The notes beneath the pieces are model-generated. The model did not search any database. It was not told the origin of the DNA and saw only the letters and a program-made list of their open reading frames with translations. This document shows, one piece after another, positions 24,821 to 32,930 of a stretch of 64,000 bases of DNA. Position 1 is the stretch's first letter. The number at the start of each line of letters is the position of its first letter. A program made the translations under genes and the position numbers. Source of the DNA: Flavobacterium yafengii (lineage in GTDB: Bacteria; Bacteroidota; Bacteroidia; Flavobacteriales; Flavobacteriaceae). Where the stretch lies: the NCBI RefSeq assembly GCF_030010375.1, contig NZ_JASCRY010000005.1:62001-126000 (forward strand), read 5' to 3'.

Positions 24821-26143
24821 ATGACAAAGAAAACACAACAAAAAGGAAATGCATTAGCATTACTACCTTTATTCATTTTTATTTTAACCTTTTTAGGAGC
24901 TGGAATTTGGCTTAATGATTTTTATGCATTCCCATCTCCAATAGCAGTTTTAGTTGGTATTATTGCTGCTTTTTTATTATTCAAACAATCAACAGAAGAC
25001 AAAGTTAATACTCTGATTTCCGGTTGTGGCGAAAGTAAAATAATTACCATGTGCTTGATTTACTTGCTTGCAGGCGCTTTTGCTACAGTCACAAAAGCAA
25101 TGGGAGGTGTCGATTCAGTGGTGAATTTAGGAATCAACAATATTGATGTAGCTTATTTTCCATTGGGGATTTTCCTGATTGCTTCTTTTCTTTCTACCGC
25201 AACAGGAACTTCGGTTGGTGCAATTGTGGCATTAGGACCAATTGCGGTAAGTCTTGCTGAAAAAAGTGGCTCTCCACTCGCATTAATAGCGGGTTCTTTA
25301 TTGGGAGGTGCCATGCTAGGGGATAATCTATCGATGATTTCTGATACAACCATTGCAGCCACTCAATCTTTGGGATGTGAAATGAAAGATAAGTTTAAAA
25401 TTAACCTATTCATTGCTTTTCCAGCTTCGGTAATTACTATTTTTTTACTTTTCTATTTAGGGTTGAATTCAGAAGTCACGGCAGTTGCTATTCCAAAATC
25501 CAGCTATGAACTACTCACAATTTTACCGTATTTATTAGTGATAGTCCTTGCTATACTTGGGATTAATGTTTTCACGACTTTAATCATCGGAATTGTGGTA
25601 GCAGGGATTATTGGAATTATTGGTGCTGATTTTACCGTTTTAGTATTCGCACAAAAAATATATGAAGGCTTTACAAGCATGACTGATATATTCTTGTTAT
25701 CCATGCTAACCGGTGGTTTAGCGGCATTGGTAGAAAAAGCAGGAGGAATTGATTTTGTCATTCATAAAATTAAATCCAGGATAAAAAACAAGAAATCCGC
25801 TCAAATGGGAATTGGAACTTTAGTGAGTTTTACCAATATGGCTATTGCCAATAATACCGTTTCTATTGTTATCACAGGTGCCATTGCCAAAGAAATTAAT
25901 GATGAATATAATTTAAGTTCCAAAAAAACGGCAACTTTACTAGATATTTTTGCTTGTATTGTACAAGGAATTTTGCCTTATGGTGCTCAAGTCTTGTTAA
26001 TTTTAAGTTTTGCCAATGGAAAACTGAATTTCTTAGATTTACTCAGTAACGCTTGGTATCTCTTATTTTTGTTTTTAGTTACTTTAATTGCTATTTACAG
26101 TAATTTTTGGGATAAATGGATGCATAGATTTTTGAAAGTTTAA
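24821..26143 (+). CDS. NhaC-family Na+/H+ antiporter-like transporter, probably methionine transporter MetT
   Basis: A 440-residue inner-membrane protein with about 11 hydrophobic helices, of the NhaC/CitM-like ion transporter superfamily. Recognisable blocks are FLSTATGTSVGAIVALGPIAVSLAEKSG and GGAMLGDNLSMISDTTIAATQSLG. The GDNLSMISDT motif is typical of NhaC-family proteins. Sequence alone cannot tell sodium/proton exchange from amino-acid uptake. The S-box-like leader argues for MetT-type methionine uptake. A small hairpin (TAATGG/CCATTA, 24794-24817) lies just before the ATG and could control initiation. Confidence 0.8.
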   Translation: MTKKTQQKGNALALLPLFIFILTFLGAGIWLNDFYAFPSPIAVLVGIIAAFLLFKQSTEDKVNTLISGCGESKIITMCLIYLLAGAFATVTKAMGGVDSVVNLGINNIDVAYFPLGIFLIASFLSTATGTSVGAIVALGPIAVSLAEKSGSPLALIAGSLLGGAMLGDNLSMISDTTIAATQSLGCEMKDKFKINLFIAFPASVITIFLLFYLGLNSEVTAVAIPKSSYELLTILPYLLVIVLAILGINVFTTLIIGIVVAGIIGIIGADFTVLVFAQKIYEGFTSMTDIFLLSMLTGGLAALVEKAGGIDFVIHKIKSRIKNKKSAQMGIGTLVSFTNMAIANNTVSIVITGAIAKEINDEYNLSSKKTATLLDIFACIVQGILPYGAQVLLILSFANGKLNFLDLLSNAWYLLFLFLVTLIAIYSNFWDKWMHRFLKV

Positions 26144-26175
26144 GCTTTTGACATAAAATTTTTGAATTGAATTGT

Positions 26176-26183
26176 TATATTTG
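26176..26183 (+). promoter_or_regulatory. -7 promoter box of fabG
   Basis: TATATTTG fits TAnnTTTG, 33 bases before the fabG ATG. Confidence 0.6.
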
Positions 26184-26216
26184 TCTTATAAAAAAAATAC
26201 AAACGAACGATAGAAT

Positions 26217-26963
26217 ATGAAATTACTAGAAGGAAAAGTAGCCATAATTACAGGTGCGAGTCGCGGAATTGGAAAAGGAATTGCTGAAGTTTTTGCAAAA
26301 CATGGTGCAAATGTTGCATTTACATATAGTTCCTCTGTAGAATCAGCTTTGGCATTAGAAAATGAATTGAACGCTCTTGGAATTAAAGCTAAAGGATATC
26401 AATCAAATGCTGCCGATTTTAATGAAGCACAAACTTTTGTAGACGCTGTTTTGGCTGAATTTGGGACAGTTGATATTTTAATTAACAACGCCGGAATTAC
26501 TAAAGACAACCTTTTGATGCGTATGTCTGAAGGAGATTTCGATCAAGTAATTGATGTTAACTTGAAATCAGTTTTTAATATGACCAAAGCCATTCAACGT
26601 ACTTTCCTGAAACAACGTTCTGGTTCTATAATCAATATGAGTTCAGTTGTAGGAGTGAAAGGAAATGCAGGACAAACTAATTATGCTGCTTCTAAAGCGG
26701 GAGTTATCGGTTTTTCAAAATCCGTAGCTTTAGAATTAGGATCTCGTAATATTCGTTGCAATGTAATTGCTCCAGGTTTTATAGAAACAGAAATGACCGC
26801 TAAATTAAACGAAGATGTTGTAAAAGGATGGAGAGACGGAATTCCGTTGAAACGTGGAGGAACGACTGAAGATGTTGCTAATGCGTGTCTTTTCTTTGCT
26901 TCAGACATGAGTGCGTATGTAACTGGACAGGTTATGAATGTTTGTGGAGGAATGCTTACCTAA
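26217..26963 (+). CDS. fabG: 3-oxoacyl-[acyl-carrier-protein] reductase FabG
   Basis: NADPH-dependent reductase of type II fatty acid synthesis, a short-chain dehydrogenase of 248 residues. The cofactor loop is TGASRGIGKG, then NNAGITKDNLLMRM. The catalytic Ser lies in NMSSVVGVKGNAGQ and Tyr/Lys in NYAASKAG. The C-terminal PGFIETEMT and GQVMNVCGGM are typical of FabG rather than other SDR enzymes. It has its own promoter and is followed by an AT-rich inverted repeat before the next gene. Confidence 0.94.
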   Translation: MKLLEGKVAIITGASRGIGKGIAEVFAKHGANVAFTYSSSVESALALENELNALGIKAKGYQSNAADFNEAQTFVDAVLAEFGTVDILINNAGITKDNLLMRMSEGDFDQVIDVNLKSVFNMTKAIQRTFLKQRSGSIINMSSVVGVKGNAGQTNYAASKAGVIGFSKSVALELGSRNIRCNVIAPGFIETEMTAKLNEDVVKGWRDGIPLKRGGTTEDVANACLFFASDMSAYVTGQVMNVCGGMLT

Positions 26964-26986
26964 AATAATTATAAATTATAAATTAT

Positions 26987-27038
26987 AAATGATGAATTTT
27001 AAATGGTGAAAGAATTCAAAATTTAAAATTCATCATTT
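26987..27038. repeat. 18-bp perfect AT-rich inverted repeat between fabG and the VWA-like gene
   Basis: AAATGATGAATTTTAAAT (26987-27004) is exactly complementary to 27021-27038, with a 16-base loop. It is preceded by a tandem ATAAATT run (26970-26990). No T run follows. It belongs with the word-like intergenic repeats seen elsewhere in the window. Confidence 0.65.
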
Positions 27039-27052
27039 AAAATAAAAAAAGA

Positions 27053-29080
27053 ATGACAACAAACACGCTATTATTATTACTTCTTTCTATACTAATAGCT
27101 TGCGGTTTGTCGTTTTTTCAATATATCTACAAAGCCAAAAACAAATCGAAAATCGGTTGGTTTTTGGCTTTTTTGCGTTTTTTATCCATTTTTGGACTTT
27201 TATTGTTGTTGATTAATCCAATACTAACCAAAAATACGCTTGAAACCATAAAAACTCCTTTGCCAATTGTTGTTGATAATTCGAGTTCCATTTCTTTTTT
27301 GAATGCGAATGAAAAAGCAGTTGAATTGTATAAAAAAATACAATCAAATTCAGCTTTGCAAGAGAAATTCGACGTACAATCGTATCAGTTTTCAGATGAT
27401 TTTGAACCGACTGAAACATTTGATTTTAAAGGAACTCAAACTAATATTGATGTTGTTGCCAAAAATCTAAAAAGCATTTATAAAAACGCAATCTATCCAA
27501 CGGTTTTAATTACGGATGGAAATCAAACTTCAGGGAATGATTACGTCTATAGTTTTAATGCTGTAAATAAAGTATATCCAGTAATTGTAGGTGATACAAC
27601 AACTTTTTTAGATTTTAAGATCAATCAGCTCAACGTTAATAAATACGCTTTTCACAAAAATAAATTTCCTGTAGAAGCTTTTTTACACTATTCAGGAACT
27701 AAAAGTGTAACAGCAGATTTTATCATTTCACAAGGAAATTCAGTATTCAGTAAACAATCTATTACCTTTTCGCCTTCCAAAAAAACGGCAACTGTAAGTG
27801 TACTTTTACCGGCTGATAAAATAGGATTACAGGTTTTTAAAGCCTCTATTTCATCGAAAGAAAAGGAAAAAAATACGTATAATAATACCAAGAATTTTGC
27901 GGTTGAAGTTATTGACCAAAAAACAAATATTGCTATTGTATCAGCTATAAATCATCCTGATTTAGGGGCGCTAAAAAGAGCCATTGAATCCAATGTACAA
28001 CGTAAAGTAACGATTGCTAAACCAAATGAAATCAAAACATTACAATATTTTAGTGTTTTGGTTTTATACCAACCGACAACCGAATTCAAAACCATTTTTG
28101 AGAGTAATAAAGGTGCCGGAATCAATACGTTTATTATTACTGGAAACAACACCGATTTCAATTTTCTGAATCAACAGCAGGATAATTTGAACTTTAAAAT
28201 GAGCGGACAGAAAGAAGATTATTTGTCGGTTTTTAATGCGCAGTTTAATTTGTTTGCAGCTGACAATATCGGGTTTGAAAATTTACCGCCTTTACAAAAT
28301 GCTTTTGGAACCGTAACTACAAAAGGTGCGGTGTCTGTTTTGCTTTCATCCAAAATTAGAACAATAGATACCAATGCGCCTTTACTGGCTTTTGCAGAAA
28401 ATCAAGGCAGGCGAGCCGCATATCTTTTGGGAGAAAATAGTTGGAAATGGCGCTTGCAAACACACGTCAACAATCAATCTTTTGAAAAATATGATATTTT
28501 CATGGATAAGATTATTCAATTTTTAGCTTCCAATAATTCTAAAAAATCATTAGTGGTTGAACATGAAAGTTTTTATAATTCAGGTGACCCCATTGAAATA
28601 ACTGCGCAATATTTCAATAAAAATTATGAGTTTGATGAAAAAGCCCGTTTGACTATTGCGGTAACAAATACCAAAACCAAGCAAACGAAAAACTACGATT
28701 TATTGAAAGGAAATAATTCGTATAAAGTCAATCTTGACGGATTGAAAGCCGGCCCTTATGCGTTTACGGTAAAAGAATTGAATTCTAAAACGACGTATTC
28801 CAGTAGTTTTGAAATTCTTGATTTTGATATCGAAAAGCAATTTGTTAATCCCGATGTAGAGAAATTGACACAATTGGCCACGCAAACACAAGGAAAAGTA
28901 TTTTTCCCGGATCAAGTAGATGCATTGATTAAAACGCTTTTAGAAAATGAAGAATATAAAGCGATAGAAAAGAACATTGTCACAAAAAGGCCTTTGATTG
29001 ATTGGATTTGGTTACTGGTTTTGATTTCAATTTTACTGGCAACCGAATGGTTTGTTCGAAAATACAACGGATTACTGTAA
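27053..29080 (+). CDS. Membrane protein with VWA-like domain
   Basis: A 675-residue inner-membrane protein: two N-terminal helices (about residues 5-25 and 37-58), a large extracytoplasmic part and one C-terminal helix (WIWLLVLISILLATEWFVRKY). The loop begins with a VWA-like metal site, PIVVDNSSSISFLN (D-x-S-x-S), and VLITDGNQTSGNDY. Beta-sandwich regions follow and then an alternating alpha/beta region like a class I glutamine amidotransferase-type fold. The layout resembles BatA-related VWA membrane proteins of Bacteroidetes. No chaperone MoxR or other Bat gene is adjacent, so the role is unknown. Confidence 0.7.
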   Translation: MTTNTLLLLLLSILIACGLSFFQYIYKAKNKSKIGWFLAFLRFLSIFGLLLLLINPILTKNTLETIKTPLPIVVDNSSSISFLNANEKAVELYKKIQSNSALQEKFDVQSYQFSDDFEPTETFDFKGTQTNIDVVAKNLKSIYKNAIYPTVLITDGNQTSGNDYVYSFNAVNKVYPVIVGDTTTFLDFKINQLNVNKYAFHKNKFPVEAFLHYSGTKSVTADFIISQGNSVFSKQSITFSPSKKTATVSVLLPADKIGLQVFKASISSKEKEKNTYNNTKNFAVEVIDQKTNIAIVSAINHPDLGALKRAIESNVQRKVTIAKPNEIKTLQYFSVLVLYQPTTEFKTIFESNKGAGINTFIITGNNTDFNFLNQQQDNLNFKMSGQKEDYLSVFNAQFNLFAADNIGFENLPPLQNAFGTVTTKGAVSVLLSSKIRTIDTNAPLLAFAENQGRRAAYLLGENSWKWRLQTHVNNQSFEKYDIFMDKIIQFLASNNSKKSLVVEHESFYNSGDPIEITAQYFNKNYEFDEKARLTIAVTNTKTKQTKNYDLLKGNNSYKVNLDGLKAGPYAFTVKELNSKTTYSSSFEILDFDIEKQFVNPDVEKLTQLATQTQGKVFFPDQVDALIKTLLENEEYKAIEKNIVTKRPLIDWIWLLVLISILLATEWFVRKYNGLL

Positions 29081-29094
29081 TACAATTAAACAAC

Positions 29095-29991
29095 ATGGAT
29101 TTTAGACTAAAAGTATTTTATACTGTTGCCAATCGGTTGAGTTTTACAAAAGCTGCAACGGAATTGTTTATTACACAACCTGCGATTTCCAAACATATTC
29201 AGGAATTAGAAGAGCAATATAAAATCAAATTGTTTGATAGAAATGGTTCTAAAATCTCACTGACAACTGCCGGTGAAGTATTATTAAAACACACTAAAAA
29301 CATTTTTGAAGTATACCGCGAAATAGATTTTGATATGAGCACGCTGATTAATCAACGTTCTGGATTGTTGCGATTAGGAGCCAGTACAACTATTTCTCAG
29401 TATATAATCCCGCCGCTTTTAGCTCGTTTTCATCAAAAAATGCAGGATGTAAAAGTGAATTTACTGAATGGAAACACGGAACAAATAGAAAACTCTTTAT
29501 TAAAACAGGAGATTGAAATAGGAATAGTTGAAGGACAATCAAAAAATAAATCCATTAAATATACGGAGTTTTTAAAAGACGAATTGGTTTTAGTCTGTAA
29601 GAGTTCCAATCCATTAGTCAGTCTTGACGAAGTGAATCAAGAAGATCTTAAAAGGATGCATTTTTTAATGCGGGAACAAGGTTCAGGAACACTTGAAGTT
29701 ATTGAACATGCGTTGAAACCATTTGAAATTAAACTATCAGAATTAAAAATTGAAATGCAATTAGGAAGCACCGAAAGTATAAAATCCTATTTGATGAACT
29801 CTGATTGCGTGGCTTTTATATCCATTCATGCAGTAAAAAAAGAACTTAAAAACAATGAATTGGCTATACTGGACATTAAAGACCTGATTATAGAACGTTT
29901 CTTTTATATCATTACGTTGCAAGGAAAAACCGATTCGCTTTCGGATTTGTTCATCCAGAACATTTCGAATCATTATAATTTAAAGTTATAG
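29095..29991 (+). CDS. LysR-family transcriptional regulator
   Basis: A 298-residue LysR regulator. The ATG at 29095 (MDFRLKVFYTVANRLSF) is the natural start; a longer frame extends into the previous gene. The helix-turn-helix is SFTKAATELFITQPAISKHIQELE. The C-terminal two-lobed effector domain begins at SGLLRLGASTTISQYIIPPLL. Its neighbour 75 bases downstream on the same strand is a YeiH-type transporter. LysR-YeiH pairs are common in bacteria, so it probably controls that gene in response to a sulfur-related ligand. Confidence 0.9.
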   Translation: MDFRLKVFYTVANRLSFTKAATELFITQPAISKHIQELEEQYKIKLFDRNGSKISLTTAGEVLLKHTKNIFEVYREIDFDMSTLINQRSGLLRLGASTTISQYIIPPLLARFHQKMQDVKVNLLNGNTEQIENSLLKQEIEIGIVEGQSKNKSIKYTEFLKDELVLVCKSSNPLVSLDEVNQEDLKRMHFLMREQGSGTLEVIEHALKPFEIKLSELKIEMQLGSTESIKSYLMNSDCVAFISIHAVKKELKNNELAILDIKDLIIERFFYIITLQGKTDSLSDLFIQNISNHYNLKL

Positions 29992-30066
29992 CAGATTATA
30001 ATTTGCGATTGGCATAAATAGATTTATCTCTCCACCTTTGTATCGTAATAATTTAACAACTTTACA

Positions 30067-31044
30067 TTGGAAACGCATCAAAAAGTAATTCAAAAAGAAT
30101 CTTTTATTTTTTTTAAAGTAAATCCCAAATTGCAGCAACTCATTTTTGTTGTATTGATATTGTTCTGCACAACAATTTTTGTTTCTCCGCTGATTGCTTT
30201 AGTATTAGGATTGATTGTAGCCAACCTTTTTGGACATCCTTTTTTAGAATTGAATCATAAAGCCATCAATTATCTGTTGCAATTTTCAGTAGTGGGACTA
30301 GGATTCGGAATGAATGTCCACAGTGCTGTTTCCGCAGGAAAAGAAGGCTTTTTGTTTACTGTCATTTCTATCTTCAGTACTTTAGTTTTAGGAACTTTTC
30401 TGGGAAAATGGTTTAAAACGGAGAAGAAAACATCTCATTTAATTTCTTGTGGAACTGCAATTTGTGGTGGAAGTGCAATTGCTGCTATTGCTCCCGTAAT
30501 CAAATCAAATGAAAAACAAACCTCCGTTGCTTTGGGAGTGATATTCATTCTGAATTCGGTGGCTTTATTTTTGTTTCCCGCCGTGGGTGATTGGTTGGAT
30601 TTATCACAAAAAGAGTTTGGATTATGGTGCGCCATTGCCATTCATGATACCAGTTCTGTGGTGGGAGCAGCCAGTAAATATGGTCCCGAAGCATTACAAA
30701 TTGCCACAACAGTAAAATTAGCCCGCGCGTTATGGATTATTCCTGTAGCATTGATTACTGCTTTTGTTTTCAAAAATAAATCTGGAAAAATAAAAATTCC
30801 TTATTTCATCGGATTGTTTATTTTGGCGATGATTACCAATACCTATCTGCCACAAATGGAGAGTATAGCACCACATTTGGTTTCAGTTTCCAAAATAGGT
30901 TTGACGGTGACTTTGTTTCTTATTGGAGCCGGATTAAATAGAACTGTTTTAAAATCGGTGGGATTGAAACCGCTTGCGCAAGGAATTTTGCTTTGGACAT
31001 TCATAGCAATCGCTACTTTGGTCTCGATTATTTATCTAAAATAG
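30067..31044 (+). CDS. YeiH-family putative sulfate exporter
   Basis: A 325-residue polytopic membrane protein of about ten helices from the conserved hypothetical 698 / YeiH family. Blocks include VVGLGFGMNVHSAVSAGKEG, LISCGTAICGGSAIAAIAPVI and AIHDTSSVVGAASKYG. Despite the name, sulfate export is not firmly shown for most members. The only plausible start is a TTG at 30067, because an in-frame stop lies just upstream and the next ATG is about 80 residues in. It follows its likely LysR regulator and overlaps the convergent DUF1275 gene by 17 bases. Confidence 0.87.
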   Translation: METHQKVIQKESFIFFKVNPKLQQLIFVVLILFCTTIFVSPLIALVLGLIVANLFGHPFLELNHKAINYLLQFSVVGLGFGMNVHSAVSAGKEGFLFTVISIFSTLVLGTFLGKWFKTEKKTSHLISCGTAICGGSAIAAIAPVIKSNEKQTSVALGVIFILNSVALFLFPAVGDWLDLSQKEFGLWCAIAIHDTSSVVGAASKYGPEALQIATTVKLARALWIIPVALITAFVFKNKSGKIKIPYFIGLFILAMITNTYLPQMESIAPHLVSVSKIGLTVTLFLIGAGLNRTVLKSVGLKPLAQGILLWTFIAIATLVSIIYLK

Positions 31045-31777
31045 TTTTATGATGAAAGGTTTTTCGTTTGATGACATGAAATTGCAATCGGATATAATCA
31101 TACAAAAGCGCAATTAATAAAAATGTTGCCGCAACAAAAAGGGTTTTCATTTCCAATAAATTATAAAGAAAACCTCCTGAAAAACAGCCGATAAAAAAGA
31201 ACGCAATAATGGATAATCTCAGATAGATACTGGTTTTTAATTTTTTCTTTTCTTCAGGTTTTTTATAGAAAAATAATTGAGACAATTCAATTCCTAAATC
31301 GGTAAAAAGTCCTGTTAAATGGGTTGTTCGGACAGTAGATTGAGAAATTTTGGTTACCAAAGAGTTTTGTATTCCCATGGCAAAAAGCATCGAAAAAGCA
31401 ATCCATTTTCCTTCAGAACTGGATAATGCTGATTGTGCTCCGAAAATTCCAACACCAATCAAAACAATCATTTCCAGTGAAATAGGAATGACATGAGATA
31501 AATTTGGATGTTTTTTCGAAATCAATTCCGCTAAAAAATTAGAGGTAAAAGCACCAAACAAAAAGAAAATAGTAAACACAAAAAAGGTAATTGCGGCTGC
31601 ATAATCTCGCTTCATGATTTCTTCGGCAAAGTAGGCGAAATGGCCTGTAACATTGGTAGTTAATGTTTGTATCGATAAAACTCCCGTAACATTTACAATT
31701 CCGGCTACAAAAGATAATAAAGTGGCTAAACGAAGATTATGAATAAAAGTTCTGTTTTTTCCTTGATGTCGAAACAT
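31028..31777 (-). CDS. YoaK/DUF1275 family membrane protein
   Basis: A 249-residue membrane protein of about six helices. The family motifs are ATLLSFVAGIVNVTGVLSIQTLTTNVTGHFAYFAEEI and GIQNSLVTKISQSTVRTTHLTGLFTDLGIELSQL. DUF1275 proteins resemble small transporters, but no substrate is known. It is convergent with yeiH, the 3' ends overlapping by 17 bases, and divergent from the phospholipase-like gene. Confidence 0.87.
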   Translation of the reverse strand: MFRHQGKNRTFIHNLRLATLLSFVAGIVNVTGVLSIQTLTTNVTGHFAYFAEEIMKRDYAAAITFFVFTIFFLFGAFTSNFLAELISKKHPNLSHVIPISLEMIVLIGVGIFGAQSALSSSEGKWIAFSMLFAMGIQNSLVTKISQSTVRTTHLTGLFTDLGIELSQLFFYKKPEEKKKLKTSIYLRLSIIAFFFIGCFSGGFLYNLLEMKTLFVAATFLLIALLYDYIRLQFHVIKRKTFHHKTILDK

Positions 31778-31846
31778 ATTTGTAGTTTTCTTTTTTTAAT
31801 TAACAGAATCTTAAACCCAATTTTTTCTAATAACGATTTAAAGAAA

Positions 31847-31854
31847 TACATTTG
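31847..31854 (+). promoter_or_regulatory. -7 promoter box of the phospholipase-like gene
   Basis: TACATTTG fits TAnnTTTG. It overlaps a TTG at 31852 that could otherwise be taken as a start, and so supports the ATG at 31876. Confidence 0.55.
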
Positions 31855-31875
31855 CATTTCAAAAAAATAAATTTA

Positions 31876-32874
31876 ATGAAAAATTTTAAAATTAGACCTA
31901 CACTTATCGCGTTATCTACTCTTGGAGTTGCTTTTTTTCTTTTGTCATGGGGAGTTATCGGTCATGAACGAATCAATAGAGCCGCGGTAATGGCCCTTCC
32001 AAAACCATTACAAACCTTTTTTTACAATCACATTGATTTTATTACACAAGAATCTACGGTTCCTGATTTGAGAAGAAATGTTTTGAATGATAAAGCAGAG
32101 CCACCTCGCCATTATTTTGACATGGAGAATTTTGGTGCTGTGGAGACTTTTCCTAAAAACATGGAAGAAGCAAAGCTAAAATACGATGAGAAGTTTTTGA
32201 CTAAAAACGGAATATTGCCTTGGTATATTCAAGATATGATGGTCAAATTGACTAAAGCTTTCAAGGACAAAAGAAAGAACGAAATATTATTTATTGCAGC
32301 TGATTTAGGTCATTACATTGCAGATGCACATATGCCGTTGCATACTTCTGACAATCACGATGGACAAAACACCAATCAAAAAGGAATTCATTCCTTATGG
32401 GAGAGCCGTTTGCCGGAATTGTTTGCCAAAGACTATAAATTGAATGTAGCGCAAGGAAAATATTTAGAAAATGTAGACAAGGCAACTTGGGATATCATTT
32501 TTGACACGCACAGTTTAGTGGAACCTTTATTGGCTACAGATAAAAAACTAAGAACTGCAACTGCTGAAAACAAAATGTACGTAACGGATGCAGCTAGAAA
32601 TGTTGTCAAAAACAAATATGGAGGAACGTTATATACTGATGAATATGCCGCTAAATTACACACAGATTTAAACGGAATGGTTGAACAACAAATGAAAAAA
32701 GCCATTACAGCCACAGCAAGTTTTTGGTACACGGCTTGGGTAAATGCAGGAAAACCGGATTTAAGTACTCTTGATGCTGCCGAACTTACAAAACGTAACA
32801 GTAAAACTTTAAAAAAGGATTTGAAAACTTTTGAAAAAGGGAATCTTTTTGGTTTGACAAACGAAAAAGAGTAA
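31876..32874 (+). CDS. Secreted zinc-dependent phospholipase C / S1-P1 nuclease-like protein
   Basis: A 332-residue exported protein with an N-terminal hydrophobic signal (TLIALSTLGVAFFLLS). The fold is the all-helical zinc phospholipase C / S1-P1 nuclease type. Metal ligands are visible as WGVIGHERINRAA near the mature N-terminus, and as the paired His/Asp block HYIADAHMPLHTSDNHDGQNT. Members hydrolyse phospholipids or single-stranded nucleic acid; which one applies here is undecided. The start is set by the promoter box. It ends before a terminator that faces the convergent sulfatase gene. Confidence 0.83.
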   Translation: MKNFKIRPTLIALSTLGVAFFLLSWGVIGHERINRAAVMALPKPLQTFFYNHIDFITQESTVPDLRRNVLNDKAEPPRHYFDMENFGAVETFPKNMEEAKLKYDEKFLTKNGILPWYIQDMMVKLTKAFKDKRKNEILFIAADLGHYIADAHMPLHTSDNHDGQNTNQKGIHSLWESRLPELFAKDYKLNVAQGKYLENVDKATWDIIFDTHSLVEPLLATDKKLRTATAENKMYVTDAARNVVKNKYGGTLYTDEYAAKLHTDLNGMVEQQMKKAITATASFWYTAWVNAGKPDLSTLDAAELTKRNSKTLKKDLKTFEKGNLFGLTNEKE

Positions 32875-32893
32875 CGTTCTATTTTCAATTAGA

Positions 32894-32927
32894 AAACGGG
32901 TGAGATTTTAATTTTACCCGTTTTTTT
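32894..32927. terminator. Terminator between convergent genes
   Basis: AAACGGGT (32894-32901) and ACCCGTTT (32916-32923) with a 14-base loop, followed by a T run on the plus strand and preceded by A residues. It serves the phospholipase-like gene and possibly the minus-strand sulfatase gene. Confidence 0.8.
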
Positions 32928-32930
32928 ATG

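Noticed and set aside
32433..32888. 151-codon minus-strand frame opposite the phospholipase-like gene
   Set aside because: The plus-strand frame has a signal peptide and zinc-ligand motifs; the antisense frame has none and runs into the terminator.
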